From a virus, in IMG/VR virus record IMGVR_UViG_3300023175_000047, positions 1 to 55,177 of that record: 55,177 nt of DNA; one strand, written 5' to 3'. The position numbers and the translations under genes are program-made. The notes under the pieces were generated by a model. That model was not told where the DNA came from. It worked only from the letters and a program-made list of their open reading frames with translations, and did not search any database. Of the stretch, positions 27,701 to 36,716 are shown in pieces. Within the stretch, counting starts at the first letter, position 1; each line of letters begins with the position of its first letter.

Positions 27701-30700
27701 CATAGCTATCCAATTACAGAAGTTCAATCTGATATCAAAGTTCACGCAACATCAGATTATGGGTACCGTGAATCCGCACCAATGACTTTGACTACTCTTT
27801 TTGATAGTACAGTGCCCATTGTTTCAAATACTACTTTCTTAGGAAGCTATGGTATTGCTGGTGATTATGTTCTTCAGTTCCGAGTAACAGCAACAGATAC
27901 TGGTAGTGGTATAAGAAAAATTATTTTCCGTGACCCAGCTGGTCATATACCAGATGTTGTATCTTTGTCTCCATTAACTCACAGTCTTGACCAAAATATC
28001 AATGTTCGTGTGGATGGTTCATATCCATTAAATTCAATTTCACCAACTATTTTCGTTGAAGACTTATTGGGCAACCGTTCAACTGGTAATACAGTTCCCT
28101 CAATCTATCTTGATAATGCTGGCGCCGCAGTCAACAATGTAATCATCAATTCAAATACAAGATATCCGTCAGTAATTCATACATCACCTGGTGTTGGCGC
28201 AAATACAAATATGATACCTGTTGAATTTGAAGCTCATGATTATTCAGAGATTACACACTATCTTTATTCGCCTCTTTTAAATGTACCTTTTAACCCAGCT
28301 ACTTGGAAAGCAGTTCCTACACCGGCGTTAGATATATCAATTAGCGAAACAATTAATTTAGATACTTTAGGATTTACCGAAGGTCATGGTGCTTTCTTCA
28401 TTCATACAAAAGATCGTTTTGATAATATCAGTGTAGCTGGTGAAGTCTTTGAATATGATAAAACAAAACCAACAGTCAGTATCGCATTTCAAAACCGTAT
28501 TGAACGAGCAAATGTAGCAGGTGTAGATCACTTTGTGGTACCATACACAATGACATATAATGATAATCATGCTGAAGTAATTCATAAAGTTGAAACAACA
28601 CGCATTGGTGGTGTGTGGTCTTCAGCAAATGTGTCAACGATTGTTCCAGAAGCTTTATCTGCGGTCAAAAATGAAGCTTATTATATACCAGTTGGAAATT
28701 ATGGTGACACAAGAATCAATGTAAGTGTAATTGACCGTTTGAAAAATCAATCAGCAAATACTGATTTTGATGTTTGGTTAGAAGACAATCCACCAGTAAT
28801 CAACTATGGTATCATCAATGGTGGTGCTGCTTATACGACAAACAAAAACGTGCTTGTTCGTATTGACATGCTCGATGACCGAGGTGTGACTGATTATCTC
28901 ATTTCAAATACAGCAAATCTTGTTTGGAATAGTCCAGGCTGGGCAACCATTCCTCTTTCGCCCGCAACAGCAATTACATCCACATTCAGCGTTGACTTAG
29001 AGGCGCTTGGTTTTGATCAGGGCACATGTAATGTTCACATGTATATTAAAGACTTCTGTCAAAATGTTTCAAACACTGTGTCAACAATCATTTATGATTA
29101 TGAACCACCTGAAGTTGTTGACTTTAAAATTGATGGTTTTGTCAGAACACCAAGCACATTTGACATCACTCTGAATGCTCATGCTTATGATGTAACATCC
29201 GGTCTTGTTGAATATTATATTTCACAAAGTAATACAGAAACAGTTTATAATCCTGTTCCTGGAACACCTCCACCAATCATCAACGATGGTTCAGCACCAA
29301 CAGAATTCAAGAAAGTAGAACAAGTTTCTGTGCGTGATGCTGGTTGGAAATGGTTCTACTTCTCAGCAATTGATGCCGCAGGTAATGTATCAGAAAAAGC
29401 AAATACAAGAATGTATATTGATTCGATTGCGCCTGTTGGTGTCACATTTGAGTCAGCAAGCCCAATCAATAAGTATTATCTAAATCCAACTCAAACAAAT
29501 TTTGATTATACTGTTACTGATGATTATGCATTATCAGTTCTTGGATATAATTTTGATGGCGGTGCTTCAACACTCTTCCGTTCTTACCCAGCACCTGTAG
29601 GTTTTGCTTTAGGAACTACAGTCGATTCAGGAACATTCAGCGCAACAACGATGGTAGCTCTTCCTGATGGACCACATACAATTTTCTTAGTTGTAAAAGA
29701 TACATTTAATAATACTGTTGAAGTACCTTACGAATTTTATTACGATAGTCAACCTCCTGAGATTACACGATTCGAAGTTTCAGAAATTCGTCCTTGGGTT
29801 GATCCTCCACCATCAACAGATTTCTGGGTAGAGTTTGACTTGGAGGTCAAAGATGCCGCAGGTATTGATCGTTACGAATTGTATGATAATGGTATTCTCA
29901 TGGCAACAGTCCCTGTGAATGATACACATGTTGCACAAACACCTAAGCTTCACACAACACTTTCAACTCTTACTCCACCAACTGGACTTGATATTCAATT
30001 TGTATTGCTTGAAGATATCTTTGGTGTAAGTTCAACAGAAGTGTTTGCTCTTGTGAATGGTTATACAGGAACACCAGCAGAAGATACCGCAATTCTAAAT
30101 GTAGCAAGCGCAAAGGGTAAAGTTTCTGTAAGTGAGTTAAGTCTTGCAGCAAGACCTGAAACAGATATTCGACAATTCCATAAAGGTTCGGCTCCAGCAC
30201 CTCAAACATTGGCTGCTGCGATTCCTACTTTCGACGATACAAATTTGATGCCAGTCGGTTATAAACTCTTCTCATTAGAACAAAGAACAAATCCTGTTTC
30301 AGATTCTCGAATGGTAGATTTCATGAAGAATGAACCAGGGCATTTTGTTTATGCGGATGAAGATATCACAGAATCATCAGTCAATCAATATACAAAAGTA
30401 GCATACACACCCATTTATACAAATGCTTCTGTTGATCGAGAAATTCATGTTTATGAAATTTATGCTTATGACTATGCTGGAAATATGGCAAGTAATACAT
30501 GTATTGAAGCATTTCATGATGGCACCTCGTTAGCGATCTCAAACATGTTAGTTGACGGTGCGGCATCGATTTCACGAACAGGTATTACAAATGAGGTGTT
30601 TACTGCTGATATGGATAGTTTAGTTGAAGTTGAGAAATATGCTCTTACAATTCAACCAACAATTGACTTTTATAATGCTTTCTGGGAAGATATTTCAACA

Positions 30701-30949
30701 CCTGCTAAATCTGTAGCATTTAGTGAGACAAGAAGCACAAATGAATTTGCTTTGTCAAACGTAGGTCCAGATAACATAGTATATCTTCACGCAAAAGATC
30801 GTAATGGTCATATAACAACAAGCAGTGTTCAATTATCTTTAGTGGTAGATAATCCAACAATTACAACGATAGCTTCACCAATTAATCTAAAGAGAGAAGG
30901 TGGTTACTATACAGGAACACTTGTCTTTGACATTGAATCAAAACCATAA
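24728..30949 (+). CDS. Giant multi-Ig-domain adhesin/fibre protein (2073 aa)
   Basis: After an N-terminal domain (1-110) the protein is about 18 Ig-like sandwiches of 95-115 residues. Each ends with D-x-(F/Y/A)-x-(N)-x-S, a strand, then D-x-x-x-P and a new strand: VKDDFGNLSPVEEYQFTLDT, ARDIYGNESTKPVV, VKDAFGNESNANSL, TKDRFDNISVAGEVFEYDK, AIDAAGNVSEKANTRMYIDS, AYDYAGNMASNTC and others. This is the plan of bacterial Ig-like adhesins. No S74 or lectin tip is seen; the last domain is cut short after a few strands. No convincing ribosome site precedes the ATG at 24728. One domain (DNA about 25670-25990) has much higher G+C than the rest. Extended, it would make a very long flexible fibre on the virion. 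Confidence 0.75.
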   Translation: MAIIGSISLHSATLLSTTPLAYQVWINVNAVSDSELIRMSTYYDSALVNNNIIPTAPVPKYSYGTTAVPYLLGISSTSTGWHNVEVEFENNGGEVVRYITSFYLDLQSPTINNFSKIDIRKNGAGDFVVSWDVDLHDDAGISKIKLGRVQDPSYDKVISIPIGIQDYHETIHIIVPQTIPNNSTHDFYIEVTDYSDNTITSATVPVFFTTTPPVITNYRLNYISQTATDYILDMYIDCVFATTQKIVGYSSTFATPVASFNNYLATGGTTSINTQVVIDKATNNAGTYKTYAQVKDDFGNLSPVEEYQFTLDTFAPTGDLNMSYAEKVGTHPSQFYYANLHFTATDSGLVTHYAFSDVGPSHLTTWNPIVPPSTVVNFRQTYNLGQSGSKTVYAKYRDFSGNESDVYAEAMTIDDSPPAVSLGFVQGEKRADGDYDALFDITAIDSDAIKFIKLYAVNSNTGNLVSGHTNNWIQITDTTHLIERRPIVVPAAEHEDLLDFHFQARDIYGNESTKPVVTVQFDKQKPTINNFVFTDTTKGATEYRIHTKFNAIDNHGIVAYRYRFDNVTLAPWIYTTKTTHLEKDIYLDVPNPSDLGAAKNFLVQVKDAFGNESNANSLFVKTNDIPPEKTPGTDGLKFAGGALTPTDYVLSFQVDVKDIDPTDNVYFYSLEVDNASTINWKQFSTPNNAISEILTINLPRTTTGKHDFYLRVADKYKNISPVYNLEYDLDAIQTVGGLTLNNVSKSATTYTANVELFAVDNRKIQSYFIQNSDGGPEVEVAIVPPVQVFNEFYEFPIGLAAGPKWATVRYKDNFDNMSDTYRIDFDLDTTDPYFEYYFAGSTSNATHIFLDFDLDFKDNYQLQYYKFWDSTVLEPSDWTEIPRANNVSVSKTVTIPKGVLNPTFTWKVLDFFGNANTGSFSKYITTSPPTTTLSLNSISYSVGDINVGVDYDIMASVGSMVDKYEVDINSGSHNYTVDLFPNQLNPKGTFYHSYPITEVQSDIKVHATSDYGYRESAPMTLTTLFDSTVPIVSNTTFLGSYGIAGDYVLQFRVTATDTGSGIRKIIFRDPAGHIPDVVSLSPLTHSLDQNINVRVDGSYPLNSISPTIFVEDLLGNRSTGNTVPSIYLDNAGAAVNNVIINSNTRYPSVIHTSPGVGANTNMIPVEFEAHDYSEITHYLYSPLLNVPFNPATWKAVPTPALDISISETINLDTLGFTEGHGAFFIHTKDRFDNISVAGEVFEYDKTKPTVSIAFQNRIERANVAGVDHFVVPYTMTYNDNHAEVIHKVETTRIGGVWSSANVSTIVPEALSAVKNEAYYIPVGNYGDTRINVSVIDRLKNQSANTDFDVWLEDNPPVINYGIINGGAAYTTNKNVLVRIDMLDDRGVTDYLISNTANLVWNSPGWATIPLSPATAITSTFSVDLEALGFDQGTCNVHMYIKDFCQNVSNTVSTIIYDYEPPEVVDFKIDGFVRTPSTFDITLNAHAYDVTSGLVEYYISQSNTETVYNPVPGTPPPIINDGSAPTEFKKVEQVSVRDAGWKWFYFSAIDAAGNVSEKANTRMYIDSIAPVGVTFESASPINKYYLNPTQTNFDYTVTDDYALSVLGYNFDGGASTLFRSYPAPVGFALGTTVDSGTFSATTMVALPDGPHTIFLVVKDTFNNTVEVPYEFYYDSQPPEITRFEVSEIRPWVDPPPSTDFWVEFDLEVKDAAGIDRYELYDNGILMATVPVNDTHVAQTPKLHTTLSTLTPPTGLDIQFVLLEDIFGVSSTEVFALVNGYTGTPAEDTAILNVASAKGKVSVSELSLAARPETDIRQFHKGSAPAPQTLAAAIPTFDDTNLMPVGYKLFSLEQRTNPVSDSRMVDFMKNEPGHFVYADEDITESSVNQYTKVAYTPIYTNASVDREIHVYEIYAYDYAGNMASNTCIEAFHDGTSLAISNMLVDGAASISRTGITNEVFTADMDSLVEVEKYALTIQPTIDFYNAFWEDISTPAKSVAFSETRSTNEFALSNVGPDNIVYLHAKDRNGHITTSSVQLSLVVDNPTITTIASPINLKREGGYYTGTLVFDIESKP

Positions 30950-30959
30950 GGAATAAAGA

Positions 30960-32729
30960 ATGGCAGCACCAGTTCTTAAGAAAATTCACTTTGCTTATCC
31001 GGGTGTATCAGGTATTTCAAAAAACCTAGGGATCATGGGCGATCCTCTTTATTATATTAATGTAGACCCTGCTAGTGATGCTTATTTCTACTTAGAGTAT
31101 GATCAAGCTCTTGATGACCATACTCTACCAAACTTGAGTAGAATAGAAGACCGAGTAGTCAATGGCGGATCTACAGTACTTGCTCTGCTTGATGTTACAG
31201 AAATCAATGGTAGCTTTCCTGGAGGTCTGAGTGCTTATTTGACAATTAGTTCTTCTCCCTGGGCAACTCAAGATGGTACATATAGTGTGATCGGACAAAC
31301 AAAGGTTACTACTGATAAACTTCATTGGGAAACTGCTAATGCAATTGATCCTGCTAACCTTGCTGATTCTACTCTTTCACATAACTGTCTTTACTTTCAA
31401 GTTCCGGCCGGACAATTAAAAGATGGTCATATATATAATATTCTTAGATATCGAGATCTAATCGACAATAAGGCTCTTGAAGCAGAGGGTGTTGGTAGGA
31501 TTCCTGGGCTTATGTGGGAGACTAATCTAGCTATTGACGCCACCGCACCTACTATTGTATCAGCAACACCTGCGCCTGCTGCTACAAATGTGCCTGTGAA
31601 TTCACAAATTATAATTGATTTTAGTGAAGAAGTTACAATACCAGCAAGCGTGACTTACAGTGTTCCAAATGATCCTGATAATTGGATTGCTGACCCTGCG
31701 GTTGTTACATATACAGCAAGCCCATCAAGAGTTACGATCACTCCGATCAATCCTTTTGGACCATTTACGACAGTTAATGTTCAGGTGCCTCTTGGATATG
31801 TTATTACAGACAATTCATCAAACCTATTAAATCCAATAGGTTGGTTTTTTACGACTGGACCACCACCGCCACCACCGCCACCACCGCCACCACCACCAGA
31901 TACTCGAGTGCCGATTGAAGCATATGCGATTGGCTTTACTAAAGATCCAGATAATTTCAAATCAATACCTTTGACAAAAAGTGGTACCATTACTCAAGAA
32001 TTTAAAATACCTGCTGTAGATATTGATGGTCCAAAAATCATGTATTTGAGATTACGAGATCAAGATGGTCTGATTTCAACAAATTATCGTATCGCTTTGA
32101 GAGTTTTAGATTTTGAATTAGAAACATTTGAAGTAGATACTCATGGTTATTGTGGAGGAACAACAAATCAAATTGATGTTTTATTCGATACAGATACAGA
32201 TCCTACTACAATGGAATATGGATTCCTTATAGATGATTCTGGTGAACCAACTGTTTGGAACCCTATAACTCCTTTGACTTTTGACAGCGTTGGTAAATAC
32301 AAATTCAATTTCAATTTAGATGTTTCAATCATTGGTAGTGGTCAACATGACTTATATGTTTGGTTGAGAACATTAGAAGGTGAAAAGAAATTCTGTAAAA
32401 CTGATTTTGTGAGTGAACCAATTCCTGCTGATCCATATGGTATACTCACAATTAAAAAATCAATGATTGACGGTGACAAGAAAAAAGTTTGGGTAGAAGC
32501 AAATATCTTTGACGCTGGTGTTGGAGTTTCAGCAATTAGTTTTGTTGAATCAATAAATCCAGCAAGTTTTGAAAGTATAAATATAATACAAAATAAACGA
32601 ATTACAAAATTATTTGAGTATGATGCTTCCGCAAACACAACAAATACGTTCAATTTAATTATCGAAGATGCTGTGGGTAGAACTTCAGCTTTAATTACAA
32701 CCTCTATTGACTTGAGCGGTGTTTACTGA
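30960..32729 (+). CDS. Ig-like (Big_5-type) virion protein with a 13-proline linker
   Basis: Residues 1-190 form an N-terminal beta domain. Residues 193-299 look like a bacterial Ig-like 'Big_5' fold: APTIVSATPAPAATNVPVN, IIIDFSEEV, and VPLGYVITDNSSNLLNP before FFTTG. Then come 13 consecutive Pro (301-313). The rest holds two or three Ig-like domains of the type in the preceding gene (IMYLRLRDQDGLISTNYRIAL, HDLYVWLRTLEGEKKF, FNLIIEDAVGRTSALIT). So this gene carries on the Ig array of its neighbour and may assemble with it. AAGGAA lies in front of the ATG. Its 3' end overlaps the next gene by 11 bases. Confidence 0.75.
   Translation: MAAPVLKKIHFAYPGVSGISKNLGIMGDPLYYINVDPASDAYFYLEYDQALDDHTLPNLSRIEDRVVNGGSTVLALLDVTEINGSFPGGLSAYLTISSSPWATQDGTYSVIGQTKVTTDKLHWETANAIDPANLADSTLSHNCLYFQVPAGQLKDGHIYNILRYRDLIDNKALEAEGVGRIPGLMWETNLAIDATAPTIVSATPAPAATNVPVNSQIIIDFSEEVTIPASVTYSVPNDPDNWIADPAVVTYTASPSRVTITPINPFGPFTTVNVQVPLGYVITDNSSNLLNPIGWFFTTGPPPPPPPPPPPPPDTRVPIEAYAIGFTKDPDNFKSIPLTKSGTITQEFKIPAVDIDGPKIMYLRLRDQDGLISTNYRIALRVLDFELETFEVDTHGYCGGTTNQIDVLFDTDTDPTTMEYGFLIDDSGEPTVWNPITPLTFDSVGKYKFNFNLDVSIIGSGQHDLYVWLRTLEGEKKFCKTDFVSEPIPADPYGILTIKKSMIDGDKKKVWVEANIFDAGVGVSAISFVESINPASFESINIIQNKRITKLFEYDASANTTNTFNLIIEDAVGRTSALITTSIDLSGVY
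31860..31898 (+). repeat. In-frame (CCACCACCG)n poly-proline microsatellite (13 codons)
   Basis: Three perfect 9-base units with flanking CCA codons, encoding Pro301-313. Read on the complement it is a glycine-codon run like those at 16901 and 17498. Confidence 0.9.
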
Positions 32730-32922
32730 AAATTATAAAAGAGACCGTCAATCGTTAGCGATTGTTGCGACAAATAAAGATGACATAAATAATCATAGAC
32801 TTAATATTTGTCAAAAAAACAAGCTCAACATTAAATTACAAAATCAAGAGAACGAGATTCTTTCTCTTCGAAATGAAATCGAAGAAATGAAAAAGATTTT
32901 ATCTCATTTAATATCCAAATAA
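32719..32922 (+). CDS. Small coiled-coil protein (67 aa), GTG start
   Basis: The frame begins with GTG at 32719, inside the end of the preceding gene (11-base overlap), with no strong ribosome site, so it should depend on coupling. The C-terminal half is a good heptad coil (KLQNQENEILSLRNEIEEMKKILSHLI), the N-terminal half is basic and polar. Small coil proteins of this kind lie between fibre genes in many T4-like phages and may act in fibre trimerisation or assembly; that is inference. Confidence 0.6.
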   Translation: MFTENYKRDRQSLAIVATNKDDINNHRLNICQKNKLNIKLQNQENEILSLRNEIEEMKKILSHLISK

Positions 32923-32936
32923 TTTAGGAAAGACGA

Positions 32937-35900
32937 ATGGCACTTATCAAAAGAATCGTAACTGGTCAAACCTTTGGTAACTGGCTTGATACCACTAACA
33001 AATTGATTGACGACCTAAATGCCGCAAACCCTACAAGAGGTGGAAATCGACTTGTAAGGTATGACAATTTCGGTAGTCTTAGTATTCGTGACATTCAAGC
33101 AAATAGTTTCTTTTTGGATACTGATACTTCAGTTAAAATCGATACTCTTTCGACTGATTATACAGTTGCTGGGCACGAAAACGATAATACGATCTTTACA
33201 GCAGCAGCAACTTATGCCGCAATTAAAGCTGAAGCAAAGAATATTATCAAGAATGCTGGAGGTCATACAGTTTCAAGTGAATATATTGAGATTGTAGATC
33301 CTACTCCGGGTTCAACTGTTTACCCTGCTATTGCTCCCTCAAGTCTCACAGAACCAATTGTTCGAACTGTTTTGGGAGGAACAGAACTAATTCGTACAAC
33401 TTCCACAGAAACAAAATTTAATCAAAATGTAATCATTGATGGAGACCTAAGTGTTTTGGGTGATTCTGTTGAATTGACCACTGAAACTCTTCAAGTTCAA
33501 GATAATAACTTAGTGTTGAATACCGGAGGAAATAGTGCTTCAGCAGAAAGAGCAGGTTTTGATGTATTCGAAACAACAGCACATTTAAGATTAGTCAATA
33601 GTGGTAATCGTTTCCCTTGGAGTTCAAAGCAAGGCACATCGGAACCTAAAAATATTCGTATTAAACTTTATGAATCAAACGAAATTCGTAATTATTTTAT
33701 TTCAAAGATTCCAGGTGACTCAGATGTTCCTCAAGAAACTTATGCTCAAGGTGAATATTTAAGTGGAAACTTTCAAGACCTTCGTAAACTATTCATAAAT
33801 CAAAAAGATAGTCTTGTTTTTGAATATCGTTTAGATTCGGCCAATATCACTTCAAATACAATTCCTTTTGCGATCGGAACGTCAGCAGGCTCTGCAAGAG
33901 AAGCAAGCGTATTAGAACCAGATCCTTCAAATCCAGGCAGTACTGCTAACTCAGAAATTATCTATAATATTGACGGTGTTGATTATAATTCTTATGAAGA
34001 GTATAAAAATGAATTTTTATCAAGAGATGTGAATGATGGGACCGTTGTCAAAGTTACATTTTCTCCAAAAAATTATACACAACCTGGACATAAGTATTTC
34101 TACTGGTCAGGAACTGTAAACTCATATTCATATGTTGCACACACAAACTACTTACAATCACCAACAGTTCAAAAAATTGAAAGTGACATTTTCACTGACG
34201 GGGCATTTACAACAGGTAACGCAAAAAATAATGATTATCTATTAGCACTTGGAGATCAACTTACTTTCACAATTGACTACGCAAGTCTAAACACAATTGA
34301 TGGTCAAAAAGAACCGATATTAATTGGAACACTACCATTTAACGCAACAGATCCTACACATACAACTCCTCATGAAGTTCGTCTTGATATCAACAAACTC
34401 GTTTTCAAACAAAATGGCTCACCCTTTCCATATGATATTAAGTATGAATTGAATGATGTTGAATATGATGGTGGAGCAGGACGAACATTAGCTGATTATA
34501 TTCAAAACTTCCGAAACAATCTAGCTGATGGAAGTGTTACAACTCCAATTCCAATCGTTACAGCAAATGTAATCTTTACTCCAAATAATCTTGCGATTGC
34601 GAGTCAATACGACTTCTATTATTTCAATGCTGCAAATAATCAGAATACTTTCAGTGGAACAAATTACGATTTTGGTGGAAGAATTAATGTAACAGCAAAC
34701 AATACGGGCATGGGTGAAGAAATCAATGTAATCTATCCTATGGGACAAGAACTCACTGAAATCATGACAGAAACAGTAGCATCAGCAAACTTAGACATTG
34801 GTGGTGTTACAAACGGTGAGCGTCCCATTAATGCTGGTGATACATTGGTTCTTGATTGTAATAATTTATCTGAAGCATTACAAATACAAAAAGATAATGG
34901 CTTCGGTCTGTGGATTGATTTAAATTATAAAGACCATGGTATAAGATATGAAGTTGATGGTAATTTTTATGAACTATGGAGTGAATTTAATAATCATTTT
35001 ACTACAAGGGCATCATCTGCTTCAATACATTTTACACCTACTGAAGTACTTCAAAATAGTACTGTTAAGTATAAAACAGCATCTCGAGATGGTGGAGATA
35101 TTATTATTCAACCGGAAAAAACACGAAAGCTTGACGCTTGGCATCTCGCTACTGATACTTCGTCTCCTGGAAACGGTGATGGTTCAGCAAGAATTGAAAA
35201 TCCAATTGGATTTAATATCACAAAGAATCATAATCATCTTCTTAAAATGGATGGTGTCACTGCGGATTTCTCAGGCACTCAATCTGGTTTAAGATTACCT
35301 GTTGAATCAATTCCAAGAGCGCATCCTCACCCAGCAGCAACAGACGGAACAATTCGTTATAATGCTGGAACAAACTTATTTGAGGGCTTCACAAATGGAA
35401 CTTGGAGAGGTTTAGGTGGTGTTATCGACTTGAATCAAGATACAGAAATCAAAGCTCATGATTCAGCCGATATTCTCCATTTCTATACAAATGGATTCAA
35501 CCTCTCAAACATGCAACAAGATCAATATTTCTTGTACTCAGCAGCTAACACATCTTGGGACGGCTTGCAACAAGGTGAAATCAAAGTTGAATCAAATATT
35601 GATACAGGTAAATATACAATCTGGTCAGAAGGTACAGGAACATCAGCACACTTTGGTAACACAATTAATGTACCAGAGTCAACTACACTTACTGTTCAAC
35701 CAAATGGTGTCAAAGTAGATAGTACTGGATTCTTTAAGTTGCCTGTTGGTACACATTCTACACGTCCAGACACACCAGAACACGGAATGCTAAGAATGAA
35801 CCGTGATGCTCTTCAACTGAATGATATGGCTAGTACAACTCTCACAGATACCGGTTCATCTGATAGAGTAGATGCTCTTGAATATTGGGACGCAACTGAA

Positions 35901-36701
35901 AATGAGTGGATTACACTATCTCATGTGAAGAATGAATTTGTTCATGAATTGCCTGCGACTCATAATCCTATGGATCCTACCGTAACATTTAAAATGATTC
36001 TTCGTCCTTTTGTAAAACATGAACTTGAAGTATACATCAACGGTATTCGTATACCTAGAAGTGATATAACTTCAATTACAACTACTCCAAATGTTACTGC
36101 TCCTTATAGTGATTGTACAATTACATTTAGTTCTGCTCGTACAGCAGGTCAGATCATTACTGTTATTCAATCACCAAAAAGATATGTGGGTGAAACTCAT
36201 TTTGGATTCTTGAGTAAAGCCGAATTTCTTAGTGGGATGAGTGATCCAGTAAACTTCTTGGGTCCTTTTAAAATTAGTTCTACAATCCAAGCATCTTCAA
36301 TCACAGACGCCGCTCTTGTAGTTTCCGGTGGTATTGGTCTCTCACATGATGCGATTGTGGGTGGTTCTGTAATTGAACTTTCTGCCTTAGCACTCAAAGA
36401 AAATATCAAGCCAATTGAATCTGCTCTTGATAAAGTAAAACAACTCAATGGTGTTGAATTTACCTGGAAAGATGAGAAGAAACAAAATACTCTTCCAGAA
36501 TATGGTTTGATTGCTGAGAATGTAGCGAATGTAGTACCTAATCTAGCTTCTTTTGAAAATAATAAAGCAAGTGGTGTAAAATATAGTAAGGTTGTTGCTC
36601 TCTTGATTGAAGCAGTAAAACAGCAGCAAGAAGAGATTGATGTATTGAAACAACAACTGCCAAAGAAAAGAACTCGCAAATCTTCTTCTACTCAAAAATA
36701 A
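32937..36701 (+). CDS. Tail fibre protein with C-terminal S74 chaperone domain (1254 aa)
   Basis: N-terminal anchor (IVTGQTFGNWLDTTNKLIDDLNA) of the T4-like marine fibre kind. At about 165-205 comes the motif series VIIDGDLSVLGDSVEL, TLQVQDNNLVLNTGG. The middle holds beta domains, including a duplicated unit (VFEYRLDSANITS...IPFAIGT and LTFTIDYASLNT...PILIGTLPF, each followed by a VDYNSYEEYKNEF- or VEYDGGAGRTLADYI-like strand-helix). Residues 1149-1254 are a peptidase S74 intramolecular chaperone: SALALKENI, FTWKDEKK, EYGLIAENVANVVPNL and the coil IEAVKQQQEEIDVLKQQ. S74 domains drive trimerisation of the fibre and then cut themselves off before the Ser. AGGAAAG precedes the ATG. Confidence 0.85.
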   Translation: MALIKRIVTGQTFGNWLDTTNKLIDDLNAANPTRGGNRLVRYDNFGSLSIRDIQANSFFLDTDTSVKIDTLSTDYTVAGHENDNTIFTAAATYAAIKAEAKNIIKNAGGHTVSSEYIEIVDPTPGSTVYPAIAPSSLTEPIVRTVLGGTELIRTTSTETKFNQNVIIDGDLSVLGDSVELTTETLQVQDNNLVLNTGGNSASAERAGFDVFETTAHLRLVNSGNRFPWSSKQGTSEPKNIRIKLYESNEIRNYFISKIPGDSDVPQETYAQGEYLSGNFQDLRKLFINQKDSLVFEYRLDSANITSNTIPFAIGTSAGSAREASVLEPDPSNPGSTANSEIIYNIDGVDYNSYEEYKNEFLSRDVNDGTVVKVTFSPKNYTQPGHKYFYWSGTVNSYSYVAHTNYLQSPTVQKIESDIFTDGAFTTGNAKNNDYLLALGDQLTFTIDYASLNTIDGQKEPILIGTLPFNATDPTHTTPHEVRLDINKLVFKQNGSPFPYDIKYELNDVEYDGGAGRTLADYIQNFRNNLADGSVTTPIPIVTANVIFTPNNLAIASQYDFYYFNAANNQNTFSGTNYDFGGRINVTANNTGMGEEINVIYPMGQELTEIMTETVASANLDIGGVTNGERPINAGDTLVLDCNNLSEALQIQKDNGFGLWIDLNYKDHGIRYEVDGNFYELWSEFNNHFTTRASSASIHFTPTEVLQNSTVKYKTASRDGGDIIIQPEKTRKLDAWHLATDTSSPGNGDGSARIENPIGFNITKNHNHLLKMDGVTADFSGTQSGLRLPVESIPRAHPHPAATDGTIRYNAGTNLFEGFTNGTWRGLGGVIDLNQDTEIKAHDSADILHFYTNGFNLSNMQQDQYFLYSAANTSWDGLQQGEIKVESNIDTGKYTIWSEGTGTSAHFGNTINVPESTTLTVQPNGVKVDSTGFFKLPVGTHSTRPDTPEHGMLRMNRDALQLNDMASTTLTDTGSSDRVDALEYWDATENEWITLSHVKNEFVHELPATHNPMDPTVTFKMILRPFVKHELEVYINGIRIPRSDITSITTTPNVTAPYSDCTITFSSARTAGQIITVIQSPKRYVGETHFGFLSKAEFLSGMSDPVNFLGPFKISSTIQASSITDAALVVSGGIGLSHDAIVGGSVIELSALALKENIKPIESALDKVKQLNGVEFTWKDEKKQNTLPEYGLIAENVANVVPNLASFENNKASGVKYSKVVALLIEAVKQQQEEIDVLKQQLPKKRTRKSSSTQK

Positions 36702-36716
36702 TATAGGAAATAAAAG

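Noticed and set aside
31781-31990. Minus-strand ORF with 13 Gly opposite the poly-Pro tract
   Set aside because: Antisense image of the CCN repeat; the plus frame is continuous over 589 codons.
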